64,000 nt of DNA from Hymenobacter terrenus (GTDB lineage Bacteria; Bacteroidota; Bacteroidia; Cytophagales; Hymenobacteraceae), in assembly GCF_000972495.1 (NCBI RefSeq), contig NZ_LATM01000001.1, positions 1,009,085-1,073,084 of the forward strand, read 5' to 3'. Below, in pieces: positions 18,494-27,981 of the stretch (position 1 is its first letter; each line of letters starts with the position of its first letter). Made by a program: the position numbers and the translations under genes. Under the pieces are notes generated by a model. The model saw only the letters and a list, made by a program, of their open reading frames with translations, searched no databases and was not told the origin of the DNA.

Positions 18494-19050
18494 ATACAGT
18501 GAAACAATCGATAATTAGTAACTAAATTTTCACAAGGGTAGCTGTCTGCCTTACCCACCACCAGATGGTCCGTTTGAACCGGGCTCAACGCCTCATTTAT
18601 TTATGTCAATGACGATTTTGTTCGGCTCAACGACGTCATCAGGCTCCGTATTTGCTAATGTGCGAACCTGAGGCGCATCGGCTGGTTATCTGCCAACCCT
18701 ACGGCCTTATGGGTGGTCCCTGGTATCACGCAAAATAGTTGATATGCCCATCCCGAGGGGGCGCCAACCTTATGGCTCTATCCGCGCGGGCTACCCTTTG
18801 CAAACGACGGCATACCGCAAGGGGCTTTCCATACCATAGCAAAGAAGCGCTGGCCTGGTTCGGCGCAAGCCGGAACAGATGTTGCGTTTTGAATACTGAA
18901 AGTTGAATGAGGAATGCCGCGTTGCTAGGTAGCTTTGGCGTTATTTTCAACCTGTCAATCCCTCGGAAAACGCAAATAGCAATGGTTTACCTGCTAGCGT
19001 TGCTTCCGGGCTAACCCCAACCCTCCACTTTTACCATTCAGAATTCCCGA
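18494..19050. other. 557-base intergenic region
   Basis: The region separates the divergent cargo gene and the symporter gene and must hold both promoters. The bases next to 18494 are AT-rich. A 74-codon frame on the minus strand (18726-18950) has no family-like features and was not accepted. No repeats or RNA genes were seen. Confidence 0.5.
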
Positions 19051-20553
19051 ATGTCGCCAACGTTAGTACTAAGCCTGGTTGCGGGCTACTTCGCGGTTCT
19101 CATCATCATTGCCATCCTCACCTCTCGGGGAGCCACGAGCGAAAGCTTCTTCGTAGCCAACCGCAACGCGCCGTGGTACATGGTGGCCTTCGCCATGATT
19201 GGCACCTCGCTGTCGGGCGTCACATTCATTTCGGTACCGGGCAACGTGTATGGCAAGAGTTGGAGCTACCTGGCGGTGGCGCTGGGATTTGTGGCTGGCT
19301 ACGTGGTGATTGGCACCGTGCTGCTGCCACTTTACTACCGGCTGCAGCTGGTATCCATCTACTCATATCTGGAGCAGCGGTTCGGCTACTGGAGCTACAA
19401 GACGGGGGCCTTGTTTTTTCTGATTTCCCGGTCGCTGGGCTCGGCCTTGCGGCTGTACCTGGTGGCAGGGGTGTTGCAGCTGGCGGTTTTTGATGCCATG
19501 GGCGTACCGTTTGCCGTGACGGTGGTAGTCAGCATCTTATTCATTTACCTCTACACGTTCAAGGGCGGCCTGAAAACCATTCTCTGGACCGATACTTTCC
19601 AGACACTGGCCATGCTGAGCTGCGTGGGGCTGAGTATCTACTTCATGTCGGATGCACTGAATTTTTCCTTCAAGCAGCTCATCAGCTCGGTGCACGAAAG
19701 CCCGATGTCGCAAGTGTATTTCTCGGATTTTCGGGATGATAAGTTCTTCTGGAAACAGTTCGCCTCGGGCATGTTCATCACCATCGTCATGACCGGGCTC
19801 GACCAGGATTTGATGCAGAAAAACCTGAGCTGCCGCAGCCTCGGCGAGGCCCAGAAAAATCTGTTCTGGTTCACGCCCGTCATTGTCAGCGTCAATATTC
19901 TGTTTCTGACTCTCGGCGTGTTGCTCTATAAGTATGCCGCCGCCCGGGGCCTGCACCTGGAGCAGCTGCCGCAGCTGCTGAACCTGAAAGGCACCCTCGA
20001 TACCGACAAGGTTTTCCCCTACCTGGCCACCACGCAGTTCTCGCTTTCGGCAGGCATCATCTTTATCCTGGGCATCATCGCCGTCACCTACGCTTCCGCC
20101 GATTCGGCCCTCACAGCGCTTACCACGTCGTTTTGCGTCGACTTTCTGGATATCAAGAAGTACCCCGAGGCGCGCCAGGCCCAGCTCCGGCAGCTCACCC
20201 ACCTGGGCTGGTCGGTGGTCCTGATTGTCATCATTCTCATCTTCCGTATCCTCAACGAGCAGAGCCTGATTGATGCCGTGTATAAGGCCGCAGGCTTCAC
20301 CTATGGGCCACTGCTGGGGTTGTTTGCCTTCGGTATTCTCACCGGGCGCCAGCTGCGCGACCGGCTGGTGCTGCCCACCTGCGTGGCGGCCGTGGGCCTC
20401 ACCCTGCTCATCGTAACGCACTCGGTAGAGTGGCTGAATGGCTACAAATTCGGCTTCGAAATCCTGCTGCTGAACGGCGCCCTGGTGTACCTGTGCCTGC
20501 TGGCTATTTCGCGCCCCGCCGCCGTGAACCCGATGGCCGAACCTGCGGTTTAA
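19051..20553 (+). CDS. sodium:solute symporter (SSS family)
   Basis: This 500-residue integral membrane protein has about 13 hydrophobic segments. Family features include an early unwound helix with ATSESFFVANRNAPWY, the MIGTSLSGVTFISVPG segment that forms part of the sodium/substrate site, and YRLQLVSIYSYLEQRFG. Late helix TYASADSALTALTTSFCVD matches the second sodium-binding region. It imports a solute (sugar, amino acid or organic acid) with Na+. The substrate cannot be assigned. A small TonB-domain gene starts 7 bases after its stop and is probably cotranscribed. Confidence 0.9.
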   Translation: MSPTLVLSLVAGYFAVLIIIAILTSRGATSESFFVANRNAPWYMVAFAMIGTSLSGVTFISVPGNVYGKSWSYLAVALGFVAGYVVIGTVLLPLYYRLQLVSIYSYLEQRFGYWSYKTGALFFLISRSLGSALRLYLVAGVLQLAVFDAMGVPFAVTVVVSILFIYLYTFKGGLKTILWTDTFQTLAMLSCVGLSIYFMSDALNFSFKQLISSVHESPMSQVYFSDFRDDKFFWKQFASGMFITIVMTGLDQDLMQKNLSCRSLGEAQKNLFWFTPVIVSVNILFLTLGVLLYKYAAARGLHLEQLPQLLNLKGTLDTDKVFPYLATTQFSLSAGIIFILGIIAVTYASADSALTALTTSFCVDFLDIKKYPEARQAQLRQLTHLGWSVVLIVIILIFRILNEQSLIDAVYKAAGFTYGPLLGLFAFGILTGRQLRDRLVLPTCVAAVGLTLLIVTHSVEWLNGYKFGFEILLLNGALVYLCLLAISRPAAVNPMAEPAV

Positions 20554-20560
20554 ACTTCGT

Positions 20561-21052
20561 ATGAACAAGACTATCTTTTCGTTTTTGCTGCTGATAGCCG
20601 CCTCTTCGGTAGCCCTGGCCCAGCAGTCCGCTCCGGCCGCCCAACAGCCCATCGTGCTGCGCGCCGACCAAATGCAGGTGCAGGCCCACTCCGCCGCCAA
20701 CCGCCCCGACCGGGCCCCGGTGTACCCCGGTGGCGAACAGGCGCTAGGGCTGTTTTTTCTCGAAAACATAAAATATCCTGACGCCGCGCGCGTCAATCAG
20801 GTCAGTGGTTCCGTGCTCGTTACGGCCACGGTGAATGCAGATGGGTCGGTTAGTAACCCTGTGGTAGCCAAGTCGCTCTCGCCCGAGTGCGATGCCGAAG
20901 CGCTGCGGGTAGTGCCTCTGCTCAAGGGGTGGCAGCCGGCCATGCGGCGCGGCCGGCCCCTGCCCGTTCTTATTCAATTACCGGTTCCCTTTGGTGCCGC
21001 GGGCAACATGAAAGTTGAGCAAGACCGCCCGCAGCCGAAAAAGAAGCGTTAG
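20561..21052 (+). CDS. secreted TonB C-terminal domain protein
   Basis: This 163-residue protein has a signal peptide (residues 1-20, cleaved after ALA-Q) and a TonB_C domain (about residues 55-145). The Bacteroidota-type opening YPGGEQALGLFFLENIKYP is followed by VSGSVLVTATVNADGSVSN, and the domain ends in a Lys-rich tail. True TonB proteins have an uncleaved N-terminal anchor and a long periplasmic linker. Here the domain is alone behind a cleavable signal, as in many Bacteroidota energy transducer TonB paralogues whose role is unclear. It follows the symporter gene closely. Confidence 0.85.
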   Translation: MNKTIFSFLLLIAASSVALAQQSAPAAQQPIVLRADQMQVQAHSAANRPDRAPVYPGGEQALGLFFLENIKYPDAARVNQVSGSVLVTATVNADGSVSNPVVAKSLSPECDAEALRVVPLLKGWQPAMRRGRPLPVLIQLPVPFGAAGNMKVEQDRPQPKKKR

Positions 21053-21192
21053 GATACATTCAAGTTTCTTAACAGGCTGGCAGCTCCACCGGCTGCCCTG
21101 GCCGTCTCGTGGCAGATTCGGCCGGCTTCATCAATGCCTCATGCCTGGCGGTTGTCCCTGCCGCGTTATAATTAGAAGATACTATTCAACCT

Positions 21193-23043
21193 ATGGCCCG
21201 TAGCGGAATGAATACCAGCGGCGCCGACCTCACGGCCGACGCCCCCAAACCCAAACTTACGAAAGAAGCCTTTCAGCGCGGCCTGCGGATATTCCGCTAC
21301 GTATTGCCCTACCGCGCCAAATTTATCATGGGCATGGTGCTGCTCACGCTCAGCAGCGCCACTTTCATGGCCTTTCCGTGGGTGGCCGGCAAGCTGGTCG
21401 ATGCTGCCAACGGCAAGGTCTTCAGCCTGCCCGGGGGCTTGGAGCTAACCATCACCCGCATTGCGCTGCTCCTATTTGGTGTCATCTTGTTTCAGGGCTT
21501 TTTCTCGTTCGGCCGCATCTGGTTTTTCACGCAGGTGAGTGAGTTTACGGTGCGCGACATCCGTCAGGCCCTCTACGCTAAGTTCGTGAGCTTACCCATT
21601 CCTTTCTTCGAGAAGAACCGCGTTGGCGCCATCACCTCGCGCATCACCTCAGATGTGAGCATGATTCAGGACACCTTCTCACTCACCCTAGCCGAGCTAT
21701 TCCGGCAGGTCGTGACGCTGATTGTCAGCACCATTCTGATTATGGTGACGTCAGTAAAATTGTCGCTGTTCATGTTGGCCACGTTTCCGGTGCTGGTGTT
21801 GGCAGCTTTCTTATTCGGCAAGAAAATCCGCAAGCAGTCGAAAGTCACGCAGGAAGAACTGGCCAAAACCAACGTCATCGTTGAGGAAACGCTACAGGCT
21901 ATCAACACCGTCAAGGCATTTACCAATGAGCTGTTTGAGATTGGGCGCTACAATTTCTCACTGAATAAAGCCGTACGGGCGGCGCTGAAAAGTAACTTAT
22001 ACCGCGGCGCGTTCGTGTCATTCGTCATTATCGGCCTGTTCGGCGGCATCATCCTAGTGCTGTGGCGCGGGGCCACCCTGGTGCACACGCCCGTCACCGA
22101 CCCCGACCATCTGGAAATTGGCCAGTTGGTATCCTTCATTATCTACACCACATTCGTGGGTGCCTCCGTGGGCGGCTTGGGCGAGATGTACGGCAAGGTG
22201 CAGAGCACGCTCGGTGCCTCCGAGCGCATCCTCGAAATTCTGGACGAAACCAGCGAGCCTTCCCATCTGGCATTGCCAGCCAGCCAGCCAGCGCTTGAAA
22301 TCCAGGGCAACATCGAGTACCGCAACGTGGTGTTCCGCTACCCTACCCGGCCTGATTTGCCGGTGCTGCAAGACATTTCGTTCGATATTGCCTCGGGCGA
22401 GAAAATTGCCCTCGTCGGCCCCAGCGGTGCGGGCAAAAGCACCATCGTGAGCCTGCTGATGCAGTTTTACGAGCTAAGCGGCGGTCAGATTCTCATCGAC
22501 GGCCGACCCATTGCCAGCTACGACCTCACCGAGCTACGGCGCCACGTCGGCATCGTGCCGCAGGAAACGCTGCTCTTCGGCGGCAGCATCCGCGAGAACA
22601 TCGCCTATGGCAAAACCGACGCCACCGACGCTGAAATCACGGCCGCCGCTCGCAAGGCCAATGCCTGGCAGTTCATCGCCTCCTTCCCCGAAGGCCTCGA
22701 CACAGTGGTAGGTGAGCGCGGCATTAAGCTCTCGGGCGGCCAGCGGCAGCGCGTGGCCATTGCCCGCGCCATCCTGAAAAATCCCGCCATCCTCATCCTG
22801 GATGAAGCCACGTCGTCGCTCGACAGCGAGAGCGAAAAGCTGGTGCAAGGCGCCATGGACGAGCTGATGAAAGACCGCACCTCCATCATCATCGCCCACC
22901 GCCTGAGCACCATCCGCAAAGTCGATAAAATCCTGGTTATCGACGGCGGCCGCATCGTGGAACAAGGCTCGCACGAAGAGTTAGCGGATAATGACAACGG
23001 TCTCTACGCCAATTTGCTAAAGCTACAATTTGAGCTGAGCTAG
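21193..23043 (+). CDS. ABC exporter, MsbA/half-transporter type
   Basis: This 616-residue protein fuses a six-helix membrane domain (about residues 25-335) to a nucleotide-binding domain. Motifs are Walker A GPSGAGKS (about 409-416), signature LSGGQRQRVAIARAIL (from about 513), Walker B AILILDEATSSLD (about 531-543) and the H-loop in SIIIAHRLSTIRK. The order and length match lipid or drug exporters of the MsbA/BmrA group, which work as homodimers in the inner membrane. It has its own upstream region and no obvious partner. Confidence 0.92.
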   Translation: MARSGMNTSGADLTADAPKPKLTKEAFQRGLRIFRYVLPYRAKFIMGMVLLTLSSATFMAFPWVAGKLVDAANGKVFSLPGGLELTITRIALLLFGVILFQGFFSFGRIWFFTQVSEFTVRDIRQALYAKFVSLPIPFFEKNRVGAITSRITSDVSMIQDTFSLTLAELFRQVVTLIVSTILIMVTSVKLSLFMLATFPVLVLAAFLFGKKIRKQSKVTQEELAKTNVIVEETLQAINTVKAFTNELFEIGRYNFSLNKAVRAALKSNLYRGAFVSFVIIGLFGGIILVLWRGATLVHTPVTDPDHLEIGQLVSFIIYTTFVGASVGGLGEMYGKVQSTLGASERILEILDETSEPSHLALPASQPALEIQGNIEYRNVVFRYPTRPDLPVLQDISFDIASGEKIALVGPSGAGKSTIVSLLMQFYELSGGQILIDGRPIASYDLTELRRHVGIVPQETLLFGGSIRENIAYGKTDATDAEITAAARKANAWQFIASFPEGLDTVVGERGIKLSGGQRQRVAIARAILKNPAILILDEATSSLDSESEKLVQGAMDELMKDRTSIIIAHRLSTIRKVDKILVIDGGRIVEQGSHEELADNDNGLYANLLKLQFELS

Positions 23044-23276
23044 CTCGAAATGATTACTAAAATCTAACCGCAGCTGGCGAGCCGCTAAAAAGCCGTTTTG
23101 ATCATTAACTATCGGTCAGATGAGCTATAGTTAATGCCCTGACTATGCAACGCAGCCGGATAGCAGGACAGGAGTTTTTCAGATTTCGAGGCGAAATGAC
23201 GGCTTTACCTCGGCATTAGCCGTACAATGCCGCGCTCCTACCGCACGGTCGCGCTACGGTTACTTTCAGACACGCC

Positions 23277-23777
23277 ATGGATTCACTAAATATGTCGCCT
23301 GACACCTTGCTTGACGCCTATTCCGGCAAGGTGCGGGTGCGAATCGGCGGGCTCTTGCTGCGCGATGGGGCCATGTTGCTGGCCGCTCATCGCGGCCTGT
23401 TGCCCGATGGAGCGCCGTTCTGGTCGCCCCCAGGTGGCGGGTGGCAGTTTGGCGAAAGCATCCGGGCTGCGTTGGTACGAGAGTTTTGTGAAGAAACCGG
23501 CTTAGCGGTGCAAGTAGGCCGGTTTCTGCATCTCCACGAATTCAGCAGCGGAAACCTCCAGGCGCTGGAGTTGTTCTTCGAAGTTCTAGCCGACGAAGCT
23601 GCCCACCCCCAACTCGGCCACGACCCCGAGCATGGTCCCGACCAACAGCTTTTGACTGAGTTGGCTTGGCTTACCCCCAGGCAGCTGCTTCAGTTGCCCA
23701 CTGCGCAGGTCCACCCCTTGCTACGCCTGGTTCTCAGCTCAGACGACGTATTTGTACCCCAAACCCGATTTGTGTGA
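23277..23777 (+). CDS. NUDIX hydrolase
   Basis: This 166-residue cytoplasmic enzyme has a complete NUDIX box within GGWQFGESIRAALVREFCEE (GX5EX7REXXEEXGX, about residues 55-77). The surrounding fold fits nucleoside-diphosphate-derivative pyrophosphatases. The preceding strand VRIGGLLLRDGAMLLAAH is typical. The substrate is unknown. A second ATG at 23292 is possible, but the domain begins well after both. It stands alone. Confidence 0.9.
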   Translation: MDSLNMSPDTLLDAYSGKVRVRIGGLLLRDGAMLLAAHRGLLPDGAPFWSPPGGGWQFGESIRAALVREFCEETGLAVQVGRFLHLHEFSSGNLQALELFFEVLADEAAHPQLGHDPEHGPDQQLLTELAWLTPRQLLQLPTAQVHPLLRLVLSSDDVFVPQTRFV

Positions 23778-23890
23778 GACGCTATGCTTACTGAGGAGGA
23801 AGGAGATTAGCTACTGGGGCGAAATTCTTCATTAAGCAAAGCGTCACCTTATCTTTAGCCCCGGCCATTTGGCCTTTTTAGCTTTGATTC

Positions 23891-24757
23891 GTGCCTGGTA
23901 CTGCTGCTTCCGTTTCCACAAGTGCGCCGTCGGCTCTGTTGCGCTTGCGCGACGAGACGTTTGACCTCGCCAATCTTGCAGCTTACAACTTGTATCTGCT
24001 GGTTGGCCCCTCTCACCTGTACCTGGCCGCTGCTGACGTAGAGCGCCGGAAGTTCGTGGCCCTGGAGGAGTACGCACTCACCACCGGCGGCTTGCCCGCT
24101 CTGGCCGCCCAACACGATTTTCTGGGCCAGCGTGGCTGGAATGCGGTGCGGCTAGCCGTCACGGGACGGGCATTTACGCTACTGCCGGCTCCCCTGTTTC
24201 GGCCCGGCGATGAAGCAGCTGCGCTGCAGCTACACCACACTCCCGCCCCCACTGAAATCGTGCGCCACACCACGCACCCTGGCCTGGAGCTGGTCAATGT
24301 GTTTGCAGCCGATACTGCCTTGGCCAATTGGCTGACTGCTACCCACGGCACAGCTGGCCGCCTGCTGCACCACACGAGCGCGCTACTGGCCGGACTGGTA
24401 CACCAGCGCGGGGCCGCAGCGCCACGCCACCTCTACCTCAATGCCGGCCAGCAAGAGCTAACGCTAGTGGTGCTGGGCCAGCACTTGGAGTACTGCAACG
24501 TTTTCTCATGCACCACGGCCGAGGACGTCGTCTACTACACCATCCTTGTCATGCAGGAATTGGCCCTCGACCCCGACCAGGATGAAGTCACCGTCTGGGG
24601 CGATTTAACGCCGGATTCGGCAGTTTTCAGTCTGTTGCGCACCTACGTACGCAACGTGCGCTTCGGCAGTCGCCCCGGCAACGTGCAGTACAGCTATCGG
24701 CTTAATGACGTGTTTGAATACCGGTACTTCGACTTATTCAGTCTTCACTTTTGCTGA
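23891..24757 (+). CDS. DUF3822 family protein
   Basis: This 288-residue protein resembles DUF3822, a Bacteroidota-specific family with an actin/ASKHA-like look. Recognisable parts are LRDETFDLANLAAYNLYLLV, FVALEEYAL, the AADTALANWL segment and the C-terminal YFDLFSLHFC. The start is GTG at 23891. In Bacteroidota this family is commonly adjacent to rsmD and coaD. Here coaD follows after a 172-base gap and rsmD is missing. The function is not established. Confidence 0.75.
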   Translation: MPGTAASVSTSAPSALLRLRDETFDLANLAAYNLYLLVGPSHLYLAAADVERRKFVALEEYALTTGGLPALAAQHDFLGQRGWNAVRLAVTGRAFTLLPAPLFRPGDEAAALQLHHTPAPTEIVRHTTHPGLELVNVFAADTALANWLTATHGTAGRLLHHTSALLAGLVHQRGAAAPRHLYLNAGQQELTLVVLGQHLEYCNVFSCTTAEDVVYYTILVMQELALDPDQDEVTVWGDLTPDSAVFSLLRTYVRNVRFGSRPGNVQYSYRLNDVFEYRYFDLFSLHFC

Positions 24758-24800
24758 GACTTAAAGGCTCAACGGGTTTGTGGACAGCGGACAAAAAAGA

Positions 24801-24823
24801 ACGGCAGTGGTCAACTCTGCCGT
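24801..24823. other. hairpin between DUF3822 and coaD
   Basis: ACGGCAG (24801-24807) and CTGCCGT (24817-24823) form a 7-bp stem. The adjacent A-run becomes a T-run on the minus strand, so it could end antisense transcription. Confidence 0.3.
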
Positions 24824-24929
24824 AGCGCCGCAACTTTTCTGGTCGTGGTGCCACTAATTCCAGGACAACAGCAACAGTCGTTCTTTCTTGCCCCCAACCG
24901 AACTCAACATTTATCCTTTAACCTTGCCC

Positions 24930-25397
24930 ATGTCTCGCATCGCCCTTTTTCCCGGTTCTTTCGACCCCTTCACCAATGGGCATCTCGACGTAGTTCGGCG
25001 CGGTGTAGGTTTATTCGACCAGGTAATCGTGGCCATCGGCACCAATAGCAGCAAGCAGCGCTACTTGCCCATCGAGCAAATGTTCGAACTCATCACCGAC
25101 TTATTTCGGGACGAGCCCAAGGTATCCGTACAAACGTTCAAAGGGCTTACGGCGGAGTTTGCGCGCGAGGTAGGTGCCACCTTCCTGCTACGCGGCCTGC
25201 GCAACAGCATCGACTTTGAGTATGAAAAACCTATTGCCTTCGGCAACCAGCACGTAAATCCGGATTTAGAAACTGTGTTCCTATTGACCTCACCCACGTT
25301 GGGAAATGTGAGCAGTACCATCATCCGGGACATTCACCGCTTCGGCGGCAACGTCGATGCCTTTGTGCCCTTCCCTATGCCGCCACTGGCACAGTAA
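24930..25397 (+). CDS. coaD: pantetheine-phosphate adenylyltransferase
   Basis: This 155-residue enzyme of coenzyme A synthesis transfers AMP from ATP to 4'-phosphopantetheine. The nucleotidyltransferase motif GSFDPFTNGH is at residues 8-17. RGLRNSIDFEYE and the C-terminal signature TSPTLGNVSSTIIRDI, close to the ISSTxVRE motif, complete the family pattern. The length matches bacterial CoaD (about 160). The ATG at 24930 is chosen as the family start, and upstream in-frame codons are not conserved-looking. It is probably expressed with DUF3822 upstream and converges on the lipoprotein gene at 25409. Confidence 0.95.
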   Translation: MSRIALFPGSFDPFTNGHLDVVRRGVGLFDQVIVAIGTNSSKQRYLPIEQMFELITDLFRDEPKVSVQTFKGLTAEFAREVGATFLLRGLRNSIDFEYEKPIAFGNQHVNPDLETVFLLTSPTLGNVSSTIIRDIHRFGGNVDAFVPFPMPPLAQ

Positions 25398-25408
25398 ACA
25401 ATTATTTA

Positions 25409-25891
25409 TTAAAAATTTAGTGCTATCGGCAGTACCCGTAAACCCAACAGTTGGGTAGGATGACGCTGCTGGAAGACGGGCAGCACAAGGTAGCTCTCGG
25501 CACCAAGCTGCAATTGGGCACGGTGCATGAGCTCGTTTTCGTTGCTGCCCAGAATGAGCAAGTCAATCACCTGCCGCGTGCCGTAGTCGTAGGAGGCCAC
25601 CATGGCCACTCCGCGGCACCGAAACAGCACCATCGAATCCAACTGTTCATTGCGTAGCAACACCGGGTCCGCAAACCCAGCAGGCAGCGGTAGGCGGGGC
25701 CCTACTTGCTGCTCAACTTCATCAATTGAAAGATTGAGCAGGCTGGAAACATCGAGCCCGGTGGAACGATAAGTACGAGCCGCAGCAACCGGTGCGGGCA
25801 CAACCCGGTCATGAACGGGCTCGTGAGTACCCGAGCAGGCTACCACTGCCATCACGCCTACGGCGAACAACGTTGCTATATCCGGTCTCAT
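25409..25891 (-). CDS. hypothetical lipoprotein
   Basis: This 160-residue protein has a lipoprotein signal (VMAVVAC, Cys19) and no recognised family. The mature part has alternating beta strands (DSMVLFRCRGVAMVASYDYG, RQVIDLLILG) and a short helix NLSIDEVEQQVG. This suggests a small periplasmic beta-sheet domain. The ATG at 25891 opens the signal directly. The stop codons of this gene and coaD are 11 bases apart, and no terminator was seen. The downstream direction and NUDIX neighbour give no functional clue. Confidence 0.7.
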   Translation of the reverse strand: MRPDIATLFAVGVMAVVACSGTHEPVHDRVVPAPVAAARTYRSTGLDVSSLLNLSIDEVEQQVGPRLPLPAGFADPVLLRNEQLDSMVLFRCRGVAMVASYDYGTRQVIDLLILGSNENELMHRAQLQLGAESYLVLPVFQQRHPTQLLGLRVLPIALNF

Positions 25892-25907
25892 TGACCGCAA
25901 TATAACC

Positions 25908-26612
25908 CTATTTTCCAGTGGTTGATGCTTCCTTAGCAGACTTACCCGTCATATTAGTAAGATAGTGCCGCACCACCAGCGCAATAGACGCGTACGAATT
26001 CTCTAACTTGGCCAAGGCCTCTTGGGGAGACATCCACCGAACCTCCTCGATGTATTCCTCAGTTTGTGGCTTCATAAAGCTGTCATCCAAGCACTTCATA
26101 AGATACCAATTGGTCTTCTTCAGCATTTTATTGCCCTTGTAGGCGTAGCTGTGCCAGGTACTGGGCAGCTTCTCGCCAAGCTCCAGCTTAATGTTGGTTT
26201 CCTCCTCCACTTCGCGCACGGCACCAGCGGCGGGGTTCTCGTCACTCTTAAGTTTACCCTTTGGTAAATCCCATTTTCCCAAACGGTAAATCATTAACAC
26301 CTGGTCGCCTTTCACAACCAGCCCGCCGCCCGCTTTGGCGATTTTAAACTGGTCTTTGAAATGCAGAATAACATGCTTTTTCTTTTTAACCAGCATGGTG
26401 AGCGACTTCAGCTTTTTGAGCTTCTTCACCTCCATCAGGCGCAGTAGGCGGTCAACAAACAGCGGGCTGGCATCGCGCACAAGCACGTCGCCTACCAGGT
26501 CCTTCGATGTAAAATCGTCATCAGGATTGAGAATCAGGTCGAATTTATGCTTGTACACTTTTTCGCTTAGCTTTTTGATAACCAGCGGTATGTCGTTGAT
26601 GAAAATGTTCAT
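25908..26612 (-). CDS. NUDIX hydrolase with N-terminal extension
   Basis: This 234-residue protein has an N-terminal region of about 95 residues (NIFINDIPLVIKKLSEKVYK), rich in Lys and found in Bacteroidota NUDIX proteins. A NUDIX domain with GKLKSDENPAAGAVREVEEE and the following TN (about residues 137-158) is preceded by LPKGK. The substrate is unknown. The ATG at 26612 is the first methionine that opens the conserved N-terminus. It is divergent from the phosphoesterase gene at 26750. Confidence 0.88.
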   Translation of the reverse strand: MNIFINDIPLVIKKLSEKVYKHKFDLILNPDDDFTSKDLVGDVLVRDASPLFVDRLLRLMEVKKLKKLKSLTMLVKKKKHVILHFKDQFKIAKAGGGLVVKGDQVLMIYRLGKWDLPKGKLKSDENPAAGAVREVEEETNIKLELGEKLPSTWHSYAYKGNKMLKKTNWYLMKCLDDSFMKPQTEEYIEEVRWMSPQEALAKLENSYASIALVVRHYLTNMTGKSAKEASTTGK

Positions 26613-26737
26613 CGCAAGATGCAAATTGAGAAGACAGTGACGGGCAATGAATGAGCCCGACATCAGAAAGAAAATAACAAGGAAGCCTCAGACAGCGGCT
26701 GCAAGATACGGGGCCGTTCCGATTTGCCGGTCCGCTG

Positions 26738-26745
26738 CATCTTTG
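26738..26745 (+). promoter_or_regulatory. minus-7-like element next to a start codon
   Basis: CATCTTTG matches TAnnTTTG at seven of eight positions and lies four bases before the ATG at 26750. If used, the transcript would be leaderless or nearly so. Confidence 0.35.
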
Positions 26746-26749
26746 CGGC

Positions 26750-27253
26750 ATGACGCGCATTGGCCTGCTTTCCGACACTCACAGTTACCTCGACGAGCGA
26801 ATCGCACATCATTTGCTCGATTGCGACGAGATATGGCATGCCGGGGACTTCGGCGATGCCCGCGTGGTGGACGAATTGCAGGGGTTAGCGCCGCGCTTTC
26901 GGGGCGTGTACGGCAATATCGATGGCACGAACGTCCGCCAGACTCAGCCGTTGGTGCAAAATTTCGAACTGGAAGGTCTCCGGGTGCTCATGACGCACAT
27001 TGGTGGCTACCCTGGCCACTACGCGCCCGCCGTCCGCCCCCTGCTGGCCGAAACGCGGCCGGGACTGTTCATCACCGGCCATTCGCATATTCTGCGGGTG
27101 ATGCCGGATAAAAAGCTAGGGCTGCTACACCTGAACCCAGGAGCGGCGGGGCGACATGGCTTTCACCAGGTCCGCACGCTGCTGCGGTTTGGGATTGAAG
27201 CCGGCAAGGTGGTCGAGTTGCAGGCAGTGGAACTAGGCAAGCGGGCGAATTAG
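26750..27253 (+). CDS. YfcE/MJ0936-type metallophosphoesterase
   Basis: This 167-residue cytoplasmic phosphodiesterase has the calcineurin-like motifs LLSDTHS (metal ligands D and H, residues 6-12), HAGDFGD, YGNID, LMTHIGG and FITGHSHI. Length and order match the YfcE family, which hydrolyses phosphodiesters with Mn2+. The physiological substrate is unknown. The gene is single. Confidence 0.92.
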   Translation: MTRIGLLSDTHSYLDERIAHHLLDCDEIWHAGDFGDARVVDELQGLAPRFRGVYGNIDGTNVRQTQPLVQNFELEGLRVLMTHIGGYPGHYAPAVRPLLAETRPGLFITGHSHILRVMPDKKLGLLHLNPGAAGRHGFHQVRTLLRFGIEAGKVVELQAVELGKRAN

Positions 27254-27428
27254 AGGCATATGCTGGTAAAAGCGCGAGGCGTCGGTACGCTCACCCTGCA
27301 TGACGGTTTCTAGCGCGGTTGTAGAAACCCCTTATCCGAGTGGTCAGGCTCCTTTATCCTTGGAAGATGGGCTGGGGGTCAGGTTCCTCCGACCACACCA
27401 CTATTTTTTTACAGTTCGCCCAAAACCA

Positions 27429-27467
27429 ACAAGCCCCGCCACCTGCATCACAGGGAACGGGGCTTGT
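27429..27467 (-). terminator. terminator of the gene at 27537
   Basis: ACAAGCCCCG and CGGGGCTTGT form a 10-bp stem downstream of the minus-strand gene at 27537. The following T stretch is interrupted. Confidence 0.55.
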
Positions 27468-27536
27468 CACATTTCAAGGCTGCTTGCTTGGAGCGAAGAA
27501 TATGCTACGCTCGCAACGACAAACAGCTTTTACAAA

Positions 27537-27908
27537 CTACAGCGCGATTTCGGGCTTGGGGTGCTCGCCTCCCTGGCCGTCTTCGTTTACGGGCTTGGTT
27601 ACAGCTTCAGCGTCGTCGAAAGCGGCGGCGTTGTCGGCCTTCTCGTCAGTGCTGGTAGCGGCTTCTTTTACTTTTTCAGCAACATCGCCCACTACTTCCT
27701 TGGCTTTTTCAACGGCAGCAGTGGCGGTGTTTTTCACGGCGGCTACGGCGCCGGCCACGCCACCGGTGGTGGTGAAGCGCGACTTCAGCTCTTCCAAATC
27801 CACGTTTTTCAGAACGGGCGTACGGAGCAACTCCTTGATGATGTGCTGCTTATTGTTGGCGCGGGCAATATTCTTGCGGTGTTTGCGCTTGAGGCGGGTA
27901 ACGGACAT
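27537..27908 (-). CDS. small Lys/Ala-rich protein
   Basis: This 123-residue soluble protein begins with a very basic segment (TRLKRKHRKNIARANNKQ). An amphipathic helix with ELLRTPVLKNVDLEELKSRF follows, then an Ala/Lys/Val helical repeat similar to apolipoprotein or LEA-type helices (AVEKAKEVVGDVAEKVKEAA). The tail is acidic. No named family was recognised. The basic N-terminus could bind nucleic acid, which is inference. It has a good TTG-N20-TACTTTTG promoter upstream and a hairpin downstream, so it is an independent transcription unit. Confidence 0.8.
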   Translation of the reverse strand: MSVTRLKRKHRKNIARANNKQHIIKELLRTPVLKNVDLEELKSRFTTTGGVAGAVAAVKNTATAAVEKAKEVVGDVAEKVKEAATSTDEKADNAAAFDDAEAVTKPVNEDGQGGEHPKPEIAL

Positions 27909-27950
27909 GGTGCCGGAATGGTTAAAGTCTAGGGCTTACGAAACGGAGGG

Positions 27951-27981
27951 CAAAAGTAAGGCTTTCATTTCGAAAGTGCAA
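27951..27981 (-). promoter_or_regulatory. Bacteroidota-type promoter of the gene at 27537
   Basis: On the minus strand TTG (complement of 27979-27981), a 20-base spacer and TACTTTTG (complement of 27951-27958) match the phylum consensus exactly. It lies 42 bases upstream of the start codon. Confidence 0.6.

Noticed and set aside
17226..18518. 430-codon plus-strand frame opposite the T9SS cargo gene
   Set aside because: It is a shadow of repeated coding sequence, Pro/Ala/Thr-rich with no signal peptide or domain. The minus strand has a clear exported protein.
18726..18950. 74-codon minus-strand frame upstream of the symporter
   Set aside because: It has no family-like features and no supporting start or terminator context.
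19537..20796. 419-codon minus-strand frame opposite the symporter
   Set aside because: It is antisense to a well-supported membrane transporter and lacks domain-like sequence.
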